Assembly (NCBI RefSeq): GCF_005893125.1
Contig: NZ_VCJS01000094.1
Span: 1-47,700 of the forward strand
Source: Nonomuraea basaltis
GTDB taxonomy: Bacteria > Actinomycetota > Actinomycetes > Streptosporangiales > Streptosporangiaceae
Direction: 5' to 3'
DNA length: 47,700 nucleotides
Below, piece after piece: positions 16,383 to 23,766 of the stretch; within the stretch, counting starts at the first letter, position 1; the number at the start of each line of letters is the position of its first letter. The position numbers were made by a program, and so were the translations under genes. Under the pieces are notes generated by a model. That model did not search any database. It was not told the origin of the DNA and worked only from the letters and a program-made list of their open reading frames with translations.

Positions 16383-16597
16383 GACGCGACTTCAAAGCTG
16401 ACGACTACCTTTTTCTCGCCAACGCTCTTGCAGGCGGTACCGCCGGGCGTGGGCGCCCCCGCACCGCCTTTCTGCGCCGCGCGACCTCAACCGCGTACTA
16501 CGCGCTCTTCCATCAGGTCGAAGGCAGGGGACCGCTCCCTTCAGGGAGCGGGGGAATGCCGGGCGGGGAGGCGCTCCAGCGCCGGAGCGTGCTTTGA
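16379..16597 (+). pseudogene. HEPN-domain protein, truncated by the IS200/IS605 element
   Basis: The frame begins MRRDFKADDYLFLANALAGG and continues TAFLRRATSTAYYALFHQV. The DYL-x-LA and RAxxTAYYALFH pattern is the N-terminal half of small HEPN proteins of the SRAYYAxFH type. After FHQV (about 16523) the frame runs into the left end of the transposable element, giving unrelated Gly/Pro-rich residues and a stop at 16597. The C-terminal half, which would contain the RNase R-x4-6-H motif, is not found on the other side of the element. The gene is therefore inactivated and the distal part lost. Confidence 0.65.
16532..16551 (+). repeat. Left-end hairpin of the IS200/IS605 element
   Basis: CCGCTCCC pairs perfectly with GGGAGCGG around a TTCA loop. 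Single-stranded imperfect hairpins near the ends are what TnpA recognises in this family. Confidence 0.65.
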
Positions 16598-16641
16598 GTC
16601 GCGGGCCGGTGGGGGTTCCGGCGAACACGGGTGTTATAAGA

Positions 16642-16665
16642 ACACGATGGTTATACTGATCGTGT
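16642..16665 (+). promoter_or_regulatory. tnpA promoter with overlapping inverted repeat, probably leaderless
   Basis: TATACT at 16652-16657 is a good -10 hexamer, placed six bases before the GTG start at 16664, so the transcript would begin at the start codon. ACACGAT (16642-16648) and ATCGTGT (16659-16665) form a perfect seven-base inverted repeat around it, which could be an operator or an RNA/DNA hairpin. Confidence 0.5.
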
Positions 16666-17095
16666 GTCTCGTCAGGTGCGTACTTCCCCCGGTGCGGCCT
16701 ACGATTTGGGCTACCACGTGGTGTGGTGCCCCAAGTATCGGCGGCCTGTCCTGGGCGGCCGGGTCAAGGCCCGGCTGGAGGAACTGCTGCGCGCCAAGGC
16801 CGCTGAGCACGACTGGGAGATCATCGCCTTGGAGGTGATGCCCGACCACGTGCATCTGTTCGTCAAGCCGCATCCGAAGAACTCCCCGTCGTACGTGGCC
16901 AACCAGTTCAAGGGCTACACCTCCCACCACCTGCGGGCCGAGTTCCCGCACCTGCGCTCCCAGCTGCCGACCTTGTGGTCGCGCTCGTACTTTGTGGCGA
17001 GTGTGGGCGCGGTCAGCGCGGCCACGGTCCAGCGGTACATCGAGACCCAGGACGAGCGCGCCCCCAAGGCCAAGAGCGGGGGCGAGGGTGCGTAG
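16664..17095 (+). CDS. tnpA: IS200/IS605 family transposase TnpA (Y1 HUH single-strand transposase)
   Basis: The 143-residue protein starts at GTG 16664 and reads YHVVWCPKYRRPVL near the N-terminus. The HUH motif is His62-Val-His64 in MPDHVHLFVKPHP, and the catalytic tyrosine is Tyr125 in VQRYIETQ. TnpA cuts and rejoins single-stranded element ends without target duplication. Length matches the family (about 130-155 residues) and no inactivating change is visible. The C-terminal tail is Lys/Gly-rich. The stop lies eight bases inside tnpB. Confidence 0.96.
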   Translation: MSRQVRTSPGAAYDLGYHVVWCPKYRRPVLGGRVKARLEELLRAKAAEHDWEIIALEVMPDHVHLFVKPHPKNSPSYVANQFKGYTSHHLRAEFPHLRSQLPTLWSRSYFVASVGAVSAATVQRYIETQDERAPKAKSGGEGA

Positions 17096-18308
17096 GTCGT
17101 TCAAGTTCCTGCTGCGGCCGACCCGGCACCAGGAGATCGCGCTGACGGCGATGCTGGACGATCATCGGGCGTTGTACAACGCCGCGCTGGAGGAACGCCG
17201 GGAAGCGTGGCGGCGCTCCAAGGTCTCGATCCGGTACGGCGATCAGTCCGCCCAGTTGAAGGAGATTCGTGAGGCTGACCCCGAGGGTCAGGGCCGCTGG
17301 TCGTTCACCAGCCAGCAACAGACCCTGCGGCGGCTGAACAAGGCGTTCGAGGCGTTCTTCCGCCGGGTCAGGGCCGGCCAGACGCCTGGCTATCCCCGGT
17401 TCAAGGGCAAGGGCTGGTTCGACACCGTCACCCTGGTCGAGGGCGACGGCGCGAGATGGGACTCCCAGCCACACCACCCGTCCGCGACCTACCTGCGCGT
17501 GCGGGGCGTCGGGCACCTGCGGGTGCATCAGCACCGGCCGATCGCCGGGCGCATCAAGCAGATCGAGATCAAACGGGAGGGCTCGCGCTGGTATGTGATC
17601 TGCGCTTGCGACAGCGTGCCTGCCGTGCCGTTGCCTGCGACCGGCCGCGAGGTCGGGGTGGACATGGGCGTCGCGCACTTCGCGACCGTGAGCGAGCCGA
17701 TCGACGGCGTCACCGACGAGAGCGGGCATATCGCCAACCCCCGCTACCTCAAGGCCGTGGAGGAGGAGCTGGCCGCCGCGCAGCGGGCCTACGCCCGCAC
17801 CAGACGCGGCAGCAGCCGCAGGAAGAGGGCTGCCAAGAAGATCGGGCAGATCCACCGCAAGGTGGCCCGGCAACGGACCGACCACGCGCACAAGAGCGCG
17901 CTTGGCCTGGTCCGCGCGGCCGACATGATCGCGGTCGAGGACCTGCGCATCGCGAACATGACCAAGAGCCCCGCAGTGAAGCCTGACCCGGAGCAGGCGG
18001 GCGGATTCCTGCCCAACGGGTCAGCGGCCAAGGCCGGGCTGAACAAGAGCATCCTGGACGCGGGTTGGGGGGTGTTCCTCGCGATCCTCACTAACAAGGC
18101 TGAAAGCGCCGGTCGGGACGTGATCGCGGTGGATCCCCGCAACACCTCCCGCACCTGCCCCGAATGCGGGTACGTGTCAGCGGAGAATCGCACCACCCAG
18201 GCCGGCTTCGTCTGCGTCACCTGCGGATACGCCGCCAACGCGGACGTGGTCGGGGCGAGCAATATCAAGAGGGCCGGGCTGGTCCTCCGCGACGCCCGCG
18301 CGGCGTAG
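17088..18308 (+). CDS. tnpB: TnpB RNA-guided endonuclease of the IS200/IS605 element
   Basis: From GTG 17088 the protein has 406 residues. The N-terminal part begins RRSFKFLLRPTRHQE, typical of the OrfB N-terminal helix-turn-helix. The RuvC nuclease residues are all present: Asp192 in EVGVDMGVAHFA, Glu284 in IAVEDLRIANM, and Asp386 in ANADVVGASNI. The zinc-ribbon cysteines are at 357, 360, 376 and 379 (CPEC and CVTC). TnpB proteins are omega-RNA-guided DNA nucleases related to Cas12 that help the element persist. Length is normal and no lesion is seen, so it is probably active. Confidence 0.95.
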   Translation: MRRSFKFLLRPTRHQEIALTAMLDDHRALYNAALEERREAWRRSKVSIRYGDQSAQLKEIREADPEGQGRWSFTSQQQTLRRLNKAFEAFFRRVRAGQTPGYPRFKGKGWFDTVTLVEGDGARWDSQPHHPSATYLRVRGVGHLRVHQHRPIAGRIKQIEIKREGSRWYVICACDSVPAVPLPATGREVGVDMGVAHFATVSEPIDGVTDESGHIANPRYLKAVEEELAAAQRAYARTRRGSSRRKRAAKKIGQIHRKVARQRTDHAHKSALGLVRAADMIAVEDLRIANMTKSPAVKPDPEQAGGFLPNGSAAKAGLNKSILDAGWGVFLAILTNKAESAGRDVIAVDPRNTSRTCPECGYVSAENRTTQAGFVCVTCGYAANADVVGASNIKRAGLVLRDARAA

Positions 18309-18360
18309 CGAGAAGCCGCCCCGTTTACGGGGTGGAGGAGTCACGATGGGGCCGTCCTGG
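18200..18360 (+). ncRNA. Predicted omega RNA (reRNA) at the right end of the element, with guide
   Basis: In this family the guide RNA overlaps the 3' end of tnpB and the right end, and its guide is the flanking DNA just outside the element. Here the right-end hairpin is CCGCCCCG-TTTA-CGGGGTGG (18316-18335), followed by AGGAGTCAC to 18344. The guide would then start at 18345 and read GATGGGGCCGTCCTGG, which belongs to the LacI remnant. The exact 5' end is not determinable from sequence alone. Confidence 0.4.
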
Positions 18361-18555
18361 TCGACGACGCTGGTCAGCGAGATGTGCGCGAGCCCGGCCG
18401 TCCGCGTATTGTCGTAGCCGGCCAGGGAGATGCCGGCGGGCACGGCGAGGCCCGCTTCGTTGATGGCCGCGAGCGCGCCGAAGGCGGCCAGGTCGGCGTC
18501 GGCGAAGATGGCCGTGGGGCGCGGGTCGCGGGCCAGCAGCTCGCCCGCCCTGCTG
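18346..18555 (-). pseudogene. LacI-family sugar repressor remnant (central/C-terminal part only)
   Basis: The minus strand reads RAGELLARDPRPTAIFADAD, then AAFGALAAINEAGLAVPAGI and SLAGYDNTRTAGLAHISLTSV followed by VDQDGP. This is the ligand-binding domain of a LacI-type repressor near its C-terminus. The DNA-binding N-terminus is missing at the right side, where the sequence joins a sugar permease end, and the last residues are cut at the left by the IS element. No start codon or complete domain remains. The original gene probably controlled a sugar uptake operon that included the rhamnosidase downstream. Confidence 0.78.
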
Positions 18556-18618
18556 GCCTTCGTCTTCTTCAACCGCAAGATCGTCGCCGGAATGACCGCC
18601 GGCGCCATCAAGGGCTGA
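18556..18618 (+). pseudogene. Last ~20 codons of a carbohydrate ABC transporter permease
   Basis: The plus strand reads AFVFFNRKIVAGMTAGAIKG followed by TGA at 18616-18618. This is the highly conserved C-terminus of MalG-type sugar ABC permeases (FFxRxIVAGxTAGAVKG). The rest of the permease is missing, and the sequence upstream is the LacI remnant in the opposite orientation. The precise junction is ambiguous within about 18541-18560. The rhamnosidase begins 13 bases after the stop, with an AAGGAGC ribosome binding site, as expected of an old operon. Confidence 0.78.
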
Positions 18619-18631
18619 CCTAAGGAGCATC

Positions 18632-21244
18632 TTGCCGCACGTCCAACCGCCTGCCTTCGAACACCACCGCGACGCTCTCGGCATCGGCGAGCCCGTCCCT
18701 CGCCTGTCATGGACCGTCACGACCGACATCGCCGACTGGCGGCAGCAGGCCTACGAGATCGAGCTCAGCGACGGGACCGCGACCGGCCGCGTCGAGTCTG
18801 AGCAGTCGGTGCTCGTCCCCTGGCCGGGCGCGGAGCTGAGCTCGCGCGAGCGGCGCGGCGCGCGGGTGCGCGTGCACGGCCGCGACGGCTCGGCCGGCGA
18901 CTGGAGCGCCTGGTCGTGGGCCGAGGCCGGGCTGCTGGACCCGGCCTGCTGGACGGCCGGGGCGGCCGCGCCGCCGCTGGAGTTGCTGGGCGGGCCCGAC
19001 GGTCCCGCGCTGCTGCTGCGGCGCGACTTCACCCTGCGCGGTCCCGTCGAGAAGGCCCGCCTGTACGTCACCGCGCACGGCACGTACGAGATCGAGCTCA
19101 ACGGCCGCGTCGTCGGCGACGACGTGCTCGCGCCCGGCTGGAGCAGCTACGGGCATCGCCTGCGCTACCGCACCCACGATGTCACCGGCCTGCTGCGCGC
19201 GGGCGGCAACGCCATCGGCGCCACCCTGGCCGACGGCTGGTACCGGGGCCGGCTCGGCTTCCGAGGCGGCAAGACCGACCTCTACGGCGACCGCACCGCG
19301 CTGATCGCCCAGCTGGAGATCACGTACGCCGACGGCACCTCGGACCTGGTGATCACGGACGGGAGCTGGCGCTGCGCGCCGGGCCCGGTCACCAGCGCCA
19401 GTCTGTACGACGGCGAGAAGCACGACGCCCGCCTGCTGCCTCCTGGCTGGTCGGAGCCCGGCTTCGACGACGCCTCCTGGCTGCCCGCCGACCTGCTGCG
19501 GCACGACCCGGCCAAGCTCGTGGCCCCGACCGGCCCGCCCGTGCGCCGGCTGGAGACGCTGAGCCCGGTGGAGGTGCTGACCGGCCCGGCCGGGGAGACG
19601 ATCCTCGACTTCGGCCAGAACATCTCCGGCCGCCTGCGCATCCGCGTGCAGGGCCCGGCCGGGCACACCGTCACGCTCCGGCACGCCGAGGTCCTGGAGG
19701 GCGGCGCGCCGGCCCTGCGCCCGCTGCGGAACGCGGCCGCGCTCGACGAGTACACGCTGCGCGGCGACGGCGCCCCCGAGGAGTGGGAGCCGCGCTTCAC
19801 CATGCACGGCTTCCGCTACGCGCAGGTGGACGGCTGGCCGGGCGAGCTGGACCCGGCCGACGTGCAGGCCGTCGTCTGCCACACCGACATGCGGCCCATC
19901 GGCGAGTTCGACTGCTCCGACCCGCTGCTGAACCGGCTGCACGACAACGTCCGCTGGAGCATGCGCGGCAACTTCGTCGACCTGCCCACCGACTGCCCGC
20001 AGCGCGACGAGCGCCTCGGCTGGACCGGCGACCTCCAGGTCTTCGCCCCGGCCGCCGCGTTCCTGTACGACTGCGCAGGACCGCTGGCGTCCTGGCTCGC
20101 CGACCTGACCGCCGAACAGTCCCAATACGGCACGGTCCCGCCCTACGTGCCGTGGGTGCCGCTGATGTCCCCGCCGTTCCCCGCCGCGGCCTGGGGCGAC
20201 GCCGCGGTGATCGTCCCGTGGGTGCTCTACCAGCGCTCCGGCGACCTCGGCCTGCTGCGCACGCAGTATCCGAGCATGAAGGCATGGGTGGACGAGATCG
20301 CCGGGCTGGCCGGCGAGAGCCACCTGTGGGACGAGGGTTTCCAGTTCGGCGACTGGCTCGACCCCGCCGCGCCCCCGGACAACCCGGGCAAGGCGCGTAC
20401 CGACCACGCGCTCGTCGCCACCGCCTACCACGCCTGGTCCGCCCGCATCGTGTCCGGCACGGCGGCGCTGCTCGGCCACGGCGCCGACGCCGCGCGGTAC
20501 GCGGAGCTGGCGGAGGCGGTGCGGGAGGCCTTCCGCCGCGAGTACGTGACCCCGTCAGGACGCCTGGCCTGCGACACCCAGACGGCCTACGCCCTCGCGC
20601 TGTGCCTGGACCTGCTGGACGGGCCGGAGCAGCGGGAGCGGGCCGGGCACCGCCTCGTCGAGCTGGTCGCGCAGGACGGCCACCGCATCGGCACCGGCTT
20701 CGTCGGCACCCCGCTCATCTGCGACGCGCTGTGCGCGGTCGGCGCCTACGACACCGCGTACGCGCTGCTCACGCAGCGCAACTGCCCGTCGTGGCTGTAC
20801 CCGGTGACGATGGGCGCCACCACCATCTGGGAACGCTGGGACAGCATGCTGCCCGACGGCAGCGTCAACCCCGGCGAGATGACCTCCTTCAACCACTACG
20901 CGCTCGGCGCCGTGGCCGACTTCCTGCACCGCACGGTCGCCGGGCTGGCGCCCGCCGCGCCCGGCTACCGGGAGCTGCTGGTGCGGCCGCGACCCGGCGG
21001 CGGCCTCACCCGGGCCCGCGCCGCCCACGACACGCCCCACGGCCGGGCTGAGGTGAGCTGGGAACGCGCCGAGGGGCGCCTGGAGCTGCGGGTGCTCGTG
21101 CCGCCGAACACCACGGCGACCGTGTACCTGCCCACGGAGCCGGACCATCCCGTTGCCGTCGGGGCGGGGCGGCACGTCTTCGCGTGCGCGTTCCGCGACG
21201 CGGCCGACGATCCCGCGCCGAAGGAGCCCAGCCGCTTCGCCTAG
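18632..21244 (+). CDS. Alpha-L-rhamnosidase (GH78 family)
   Basis: The 870-residue protein starts at TTG 18632 after AAGGAGC (18622-18628). The order of domains fits bacterial GH78: an N-terminal fibronectin/Bac_rhamnosid_N part (RLSWTVTTDIADWRQQAYEI), carbohydrate-binding beta domains (LYVTAHGTYEIELNGRVVG), then the six-hairpin catalytic domain with DCPQRDERLGWTGDLQ, the conserved acidic catalytic segment, and a C-terminal beta domain. It releases L-rhamnose from glycosides. No signal peptide is seen, so it probably works on imported oligosaccharides or flavonoid glycosides, consistent with the lost ABC importer just upstream. With promoter and regulator deleted, its present expression is uncertain. 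Confidence 0.93.
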   Translation: MPHVQPPAFEHHRDALGIGEPVPRLSWTVTTDIADWRQQAYEIELSDGTATGRVESEQSVLVPWPGAELSSRERRGARVRVHGRDGSAGDWSAWSWAEAGLLDPACWTAGAAAPPLELLGGPDGPALLLRRDFTLRGPVEKARLYVTAHGTYEIELNGRVVGDDVLAPGWSSYGHRLRYRTHDVTGLLRAGGNAIGATLADGWYRGRLGFRGGKTDLYGDRTALIAQLEITYADGTSDLVITDGSWRCAPGPVTSASLYDGEKHDARLLPPGWSEPGFDDASWLPADLLRHDPAKLVAPTGPPVRRLETLSPVEVLTGPAGETILDFGQNISGRLRIRVQGPAGHTVTLRHAEVLEGGAPALRPLRNAAALDEYTLRGDGAPEEWEPRFTMHGFRYAQVDGWPGELDPADVQAVVCHTDMRPIGEFDCSDPLLNRLHDNVRWSMRGNFVDLPTDCPQRDERLGWTGDLQVFAPAAAFLYDCAGPLASWLADLTAEQSQYGTVPPYVPWVPLMSPPFPAAAWGDAAVIVPWVLYQRSGDLGLLRTQYPSMKAWVDEIAGLAGESHLWDEGFQFGDWLDPAAPPDNPGKARTDHALVATAYHAWSARIVSGTAALLGHGADAARYAELAEAVREAFRREYVTPSGRLACDTQTAYALALCLDLLDGPEQRERAGHRLVELVAQDGHRIGTGFVGTPLICDALCAVGAYDTAYALLTQRNCPSWLYPVTMGATTIWERWDSMLPDGSVNPGEMTSFNHYALGAVADFLHRTVAGLAPAAPGYRELLVRPRPGGGLTRARAAHDTPHGRAEVSWERAEGRLELRVLVPPNTTATVYLPTEPDHPVAVGAGRHVFACAFRDAADDPAPKEPSRFA

Positions 21245-21253
21245 GGCCCCGGA

Positions 21254-21276
21254 TCATCATGGAAATCTCATGATGA
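21254..21276. promoter_or_regulatory. Inverted repeat upstream of the EEP-family gene
   Basis: TCATCATG (21254-21261) and CATGATGA (21269-21276) form a perfect eight-base inverted repeat with a seven-base centre, 25 bases before the likely start of the next gene and ten bases after the rhamnosidase stop. It may be an operator; a terminator is less likely because it is AT-rich. Confidence 0.45.
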
Positions 21277-21300
21277 CCGTCTAAGTTCGTGGCCGTGCTG

Positions 21301-22284
21301 ATGGAACACCTCGCGGACGAGGCGGTGCGGAGCCGGCCCCGGCGCAGGTGGACGGCGCGGCTGACCGTGGGGGTGGCGGTGCTGTTCGCGGCGGGGACGG
21401 CCGTGCGGGCGGGCGGCCTGGAGTCGGGGGCTCTGCTGGTGCCGCTGGTCTCCTTCACGCCGTACTTCGCGGTCGCCGCGCTGGTGGTGCTGGGGGTGGC
21501 GATCGGCACGCGCACTCGGGCGGCGATCGCCGTGATGCTGGCGGTGTGCGCCTGCCTGGCCTGGAGCGTCGTGCCGCGGGCGGTCGCGGCCTCCGGCTCC
21601 GCCGAGGGGCGGCCGCTGCGGGTGCTGACCGCCAACCTCAACGGCGGGCGCGGGGACGCCCAGACGATCGTCGATCTGGTGCGCAGGCTGGACGTGGACG
21701 TGCTCAGTCTGCAGGAGCTGACCTTCTCGGCGCGTGACCGGCTGGCGGCAGCGGGGCTGGCGGGGCTGCTGCCGTACGAGGTGACCAAGCCGGACACGCG
21801 GGGTCCGGTGGGCAGCGGCGTCTACGCGCGCTACCCGCTGCGCGAGCGTACCGGGGTGTTCCAGCCGGTCGGGCACCGCATGCCGGTGGCGGAGGTGGCG
21901 CTGCCCGGCGGGCCGGCCGTGGAGGTGGTGGTCGTGCACCCGGTGGCGCCGGTGCCCTCGACGGTGCCGGAGTGGGAGGCGGGGGTGGGCACGCTGCCGC
22001 CCGCCCCCTCGTCCGGGGCGCCGCGAATCCTGGCGGGCGACTTCAACGCCACGCTCGACCATGCCGTGTTCCGGCGGCTCCTGGGCACCGGCTACACCGA
22101 CGCGGCGGCGGCCACCGGGCAGGGGCTGGTGCCGACCTGGCCGATGCGCAGATTCCCGCCGCTGGTGGCCATCGACCACGTGCTCACCGACGGCCGGGCG
22201 GGGGCGGTCGGCGTGCAGATCCACGACGTTCCCGGGTCCGACCACCGGGCGCTCTTCGCCGACCTGCGGGTGCGGCCGGCCTAG
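21301..22284 (+). CDS. Endonuclease/exonuclease/phosphatase-fold membrane protein
   Basis: From ATG 21301 the protein has about 327 residues; GTG codons at 21289 and 21295 are alternatives and none has a clear ribosome binding site. Three N-terminal membrane helices (about residues 20-95) precede an EEP domain with RVLTANLNGG, DVLSLQELT (metal-binding Glu), LAGDFNATLDH and IDHVLTDG, and GSDHRALFADL at the end with the catalytic His. Family members hydrolyse phosphodiesters in DNA, lipids or nucleotides. In this membrane-anchored actinobacterial branch the substrate is not known, and the catalytic domain probably faces outside. No operon partner is obvious. Confidence 0.85.
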   Translation: MEHLADEAVRSRPRRRWTARLTVGVAVLFAAGTAVRAGGLESGALLVPLVSFTPYFAVAALVVLGVAIGTRTRAAIAVMLAVCACLAWSVVPRAVAASGSAEGRPLRVLTANLNGGRGDAQTIVDLVRRLDVDVLSLQELTFSARDRLAAAGLAGLLPYEVTKPDTRGPVGSGVYARYPLRERTGVFQPVGHRMPVAEVALPGGPAVEVVVVHPVAPVPSTVPEWEAGVGTLPPAPSSGAPRILAGDFNATLDHAVFRRLLGTGYTDAAAATGQGLVPTWPMRRFPPLVAIDHVLTDGRAGAVGVQIHDVPGSDHRALFADLRVRPA

Positions 22285-22398
22285 GGGGTGCGACCGACGG
22301 TAACGCCTTGCCTACGAATCGGGTCGCGGGTCACCGCTCCGGCCCTTGCCCTGCCATGCTCTCAACCAGACAAATCATGAGGAACAGGTGAAGTCCAG

Positions 22399-23766
22399 GT
22401 GTTATCGGTCAGCGGGAAATCGCTTTGGAGGCGTCCGTTCCGGACGATCGGCTTAGCCGCACTGGTGCTTGTCGTCGCGAGCTGCGCGACGGGGCCCGCC
22501 GTACCGTCCGAATCGGATCCCGCGACCTCGGAGGCACAGCAGTCGCCTGCGAAACCCGCCGAAGCCCAGAAACCGGCGGGGGTGGACCCGGACTGGCCGC
22601 GCTGGGGGTTCACTCACACGGGGATCAGCGCCAACAACATCACGCCGCGGTTCGAGCAGGCCGTGGCGGAGTCGCTGGCCCAGACGCCGATGCTGCAGAA
22701 CCAGCACATCATGGGCTTCGGCGCGTTCAACCCGCAGCCCACGCGGCAGGACTACGCCTGGGAGGACCTCGACAGCCGGACCAACTTCATGAAGCAGTCC
22801 GGTGGCACGCAGATCATCACGCTCTGCTGCGCCCCCGACTGGATGAAGGGCGGCCCCGAGGGCATGACCTCGCCGGAGGGGTGGAAGGAGCACCTGGAGG
22901 ACGCCCCCTATCCGCAGCACTTCGACGACTACGCCAAGCTGGCGGCGACCGTCGCCAAGAGATACTCCGACGTCGACTACTTCCTCGTCTGGAACGAGTT
23001 CAAGGGCTTCTGGAAGGACCACTCGAAGCCCGCGGACTACAAGGGCTACACGCAGCTGTACAACAAGGTCTACGACGCGGTGAAGGCCGTCCGGCCGGAC
23101 GCCAAGATCGGCGGACCGTACCTCGGGTTCGACAGCAACAAGAGCGGTGACTCCGAGCTGCGCGGCGACTGGGGCGTCGTCAACCAGAACGTCCTGGACG
23201 CCTTCAACTACTGGTACGAGAACAAGAAGGGCGCCGACTTCATCGTCGTCGACGGCGCCTCGCCGACCGACGCCCACGAGCTGCTGCCCGACGAGTTCGG
23301 CGCGCTGAGCAAGTTCAGCGCGGTCACCGAATGGCTGCGCGAGAAGACCGACGACATGCCGGTCTGGTGGTCGGAGTGGTATATCGAGCCCGAAGACGGC
23401 ACCAAATGGCCGGAGAACAAGCGGCTCGCCGTCCAGGCCGCCTCGATGATGGAGTTCGCCAAGAGCGGCGCCGCCACGGCGCTCTACTGGAACCCGCAGG
23501 CCAAGAGCGGCGCCTGCCGGGCCTGCATGTGGGACCCGAAGACCGGCGCCCAGCGCCCGACGGGGAAGCTGGTGAGCTCCTTCGCCAAGTGGTTCCCTGC
23601 CGGGGCAGAGGTGCAGGACGTCGCCTCCTCCGACCCGAAGGTCCGCGTGCTGGCCCAGCCCGACCGGCTGCTGCTGGTCAACACCACGGACGCGCAGGTC
23701 ACCACGACGGTGGACGGCACGGAGTACGCGCTCAAGCCCTACGAGATCAAGTGGAGCGATCGCTAG
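22399..23766 (+). CDS. GH39-like glycoside hydrolase lipoprotein
   Basis: The 455-residue protein starts at GTG 22399. A lipoprotein signal ends at VVASC (Cys29), followed by a Ser/Pro/Glu linker. The catalytic domain is a clan GH-A TIM barrel of the GH39 type. The likely acid/base is Glu200 in YFLVWNEFKGFW, and the likely nucleophile is Glu326 in MPVWWSEWYIEP. A short C-terminal beta part follows. GH39 includes beta-xylosidases, iduronidases and PslG-like polysaccharide hydrolases; the substrate here cannot be decided. It would act outside the cell, tethered to the membrane. The last 20 bases overlap the convergent gene at 23747. Confidence 0.82.
   Translation: MLSVSGKSLWRRPFRTIGLAALVLVVASCATGPAVPSESDPATSEAQQSPAKPAEAQKPAGVDPDWPRWGFTHTGISANNITPRFEQAVAESLAQTPMLQNQHIMGFGAFNPQPTRQDYAWEDLDSRTNFMKQSGGTQIITLCCAPDWMKGGPEGMTSPEGWKEHLEDAPYPQHFDDYAKLAATVAKRYSDVDYFLVWNEFKGFWKDHSKPADYKGYTQLYNKVYDAVKAVRPDAKIGGPYLGFDSNKSGDSELRGDWGVVNQNVLDAFNYWYENKKGADFIVVDGASPTDAHELLPDEFGALSKFSAVTEWLREKTDDMPVWWSEWYIEPEDGTKWPENKRLAVQAASMMEFAKSGAATALYWNPQAKSGACRACMWDPKTGAQRPTGKLVSSFAKWFPAGAEVQDVASSDPKVRVLAQPDRLLLVNTTDAQVTTTVDGTEYALKPYEIKWSDR

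Larger units (their letters stand above)
16523..18344 (+). mobile_element. IS200/IS605 family insertion sequence (tnpA-tnpB)
   Basis: The element contains a Y1 HUH transposase gene and a tnpB gene overlapping by eight bases, flanked by subterminal hairpins at 16532-16551 (left) and 18316-18335 (right). There are no terminal inverted repeats or target duplication, as expected of this family. Left and right limits are approximate: left is where the HEPN frame is lost, right is after GGAGTCAC at 18344, just before LacI-like sequence resumes. Both genes appear intact, so the copy may still be mobile. Confidence 0.85.

Noticed and set aside
18707..20479. 590-codon minus-strand frame opposite the rhamnosidase gene
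   Set aside because: Shadow of the GH78 gene; low-complexity Arg/Val/Gly/Gln composition.
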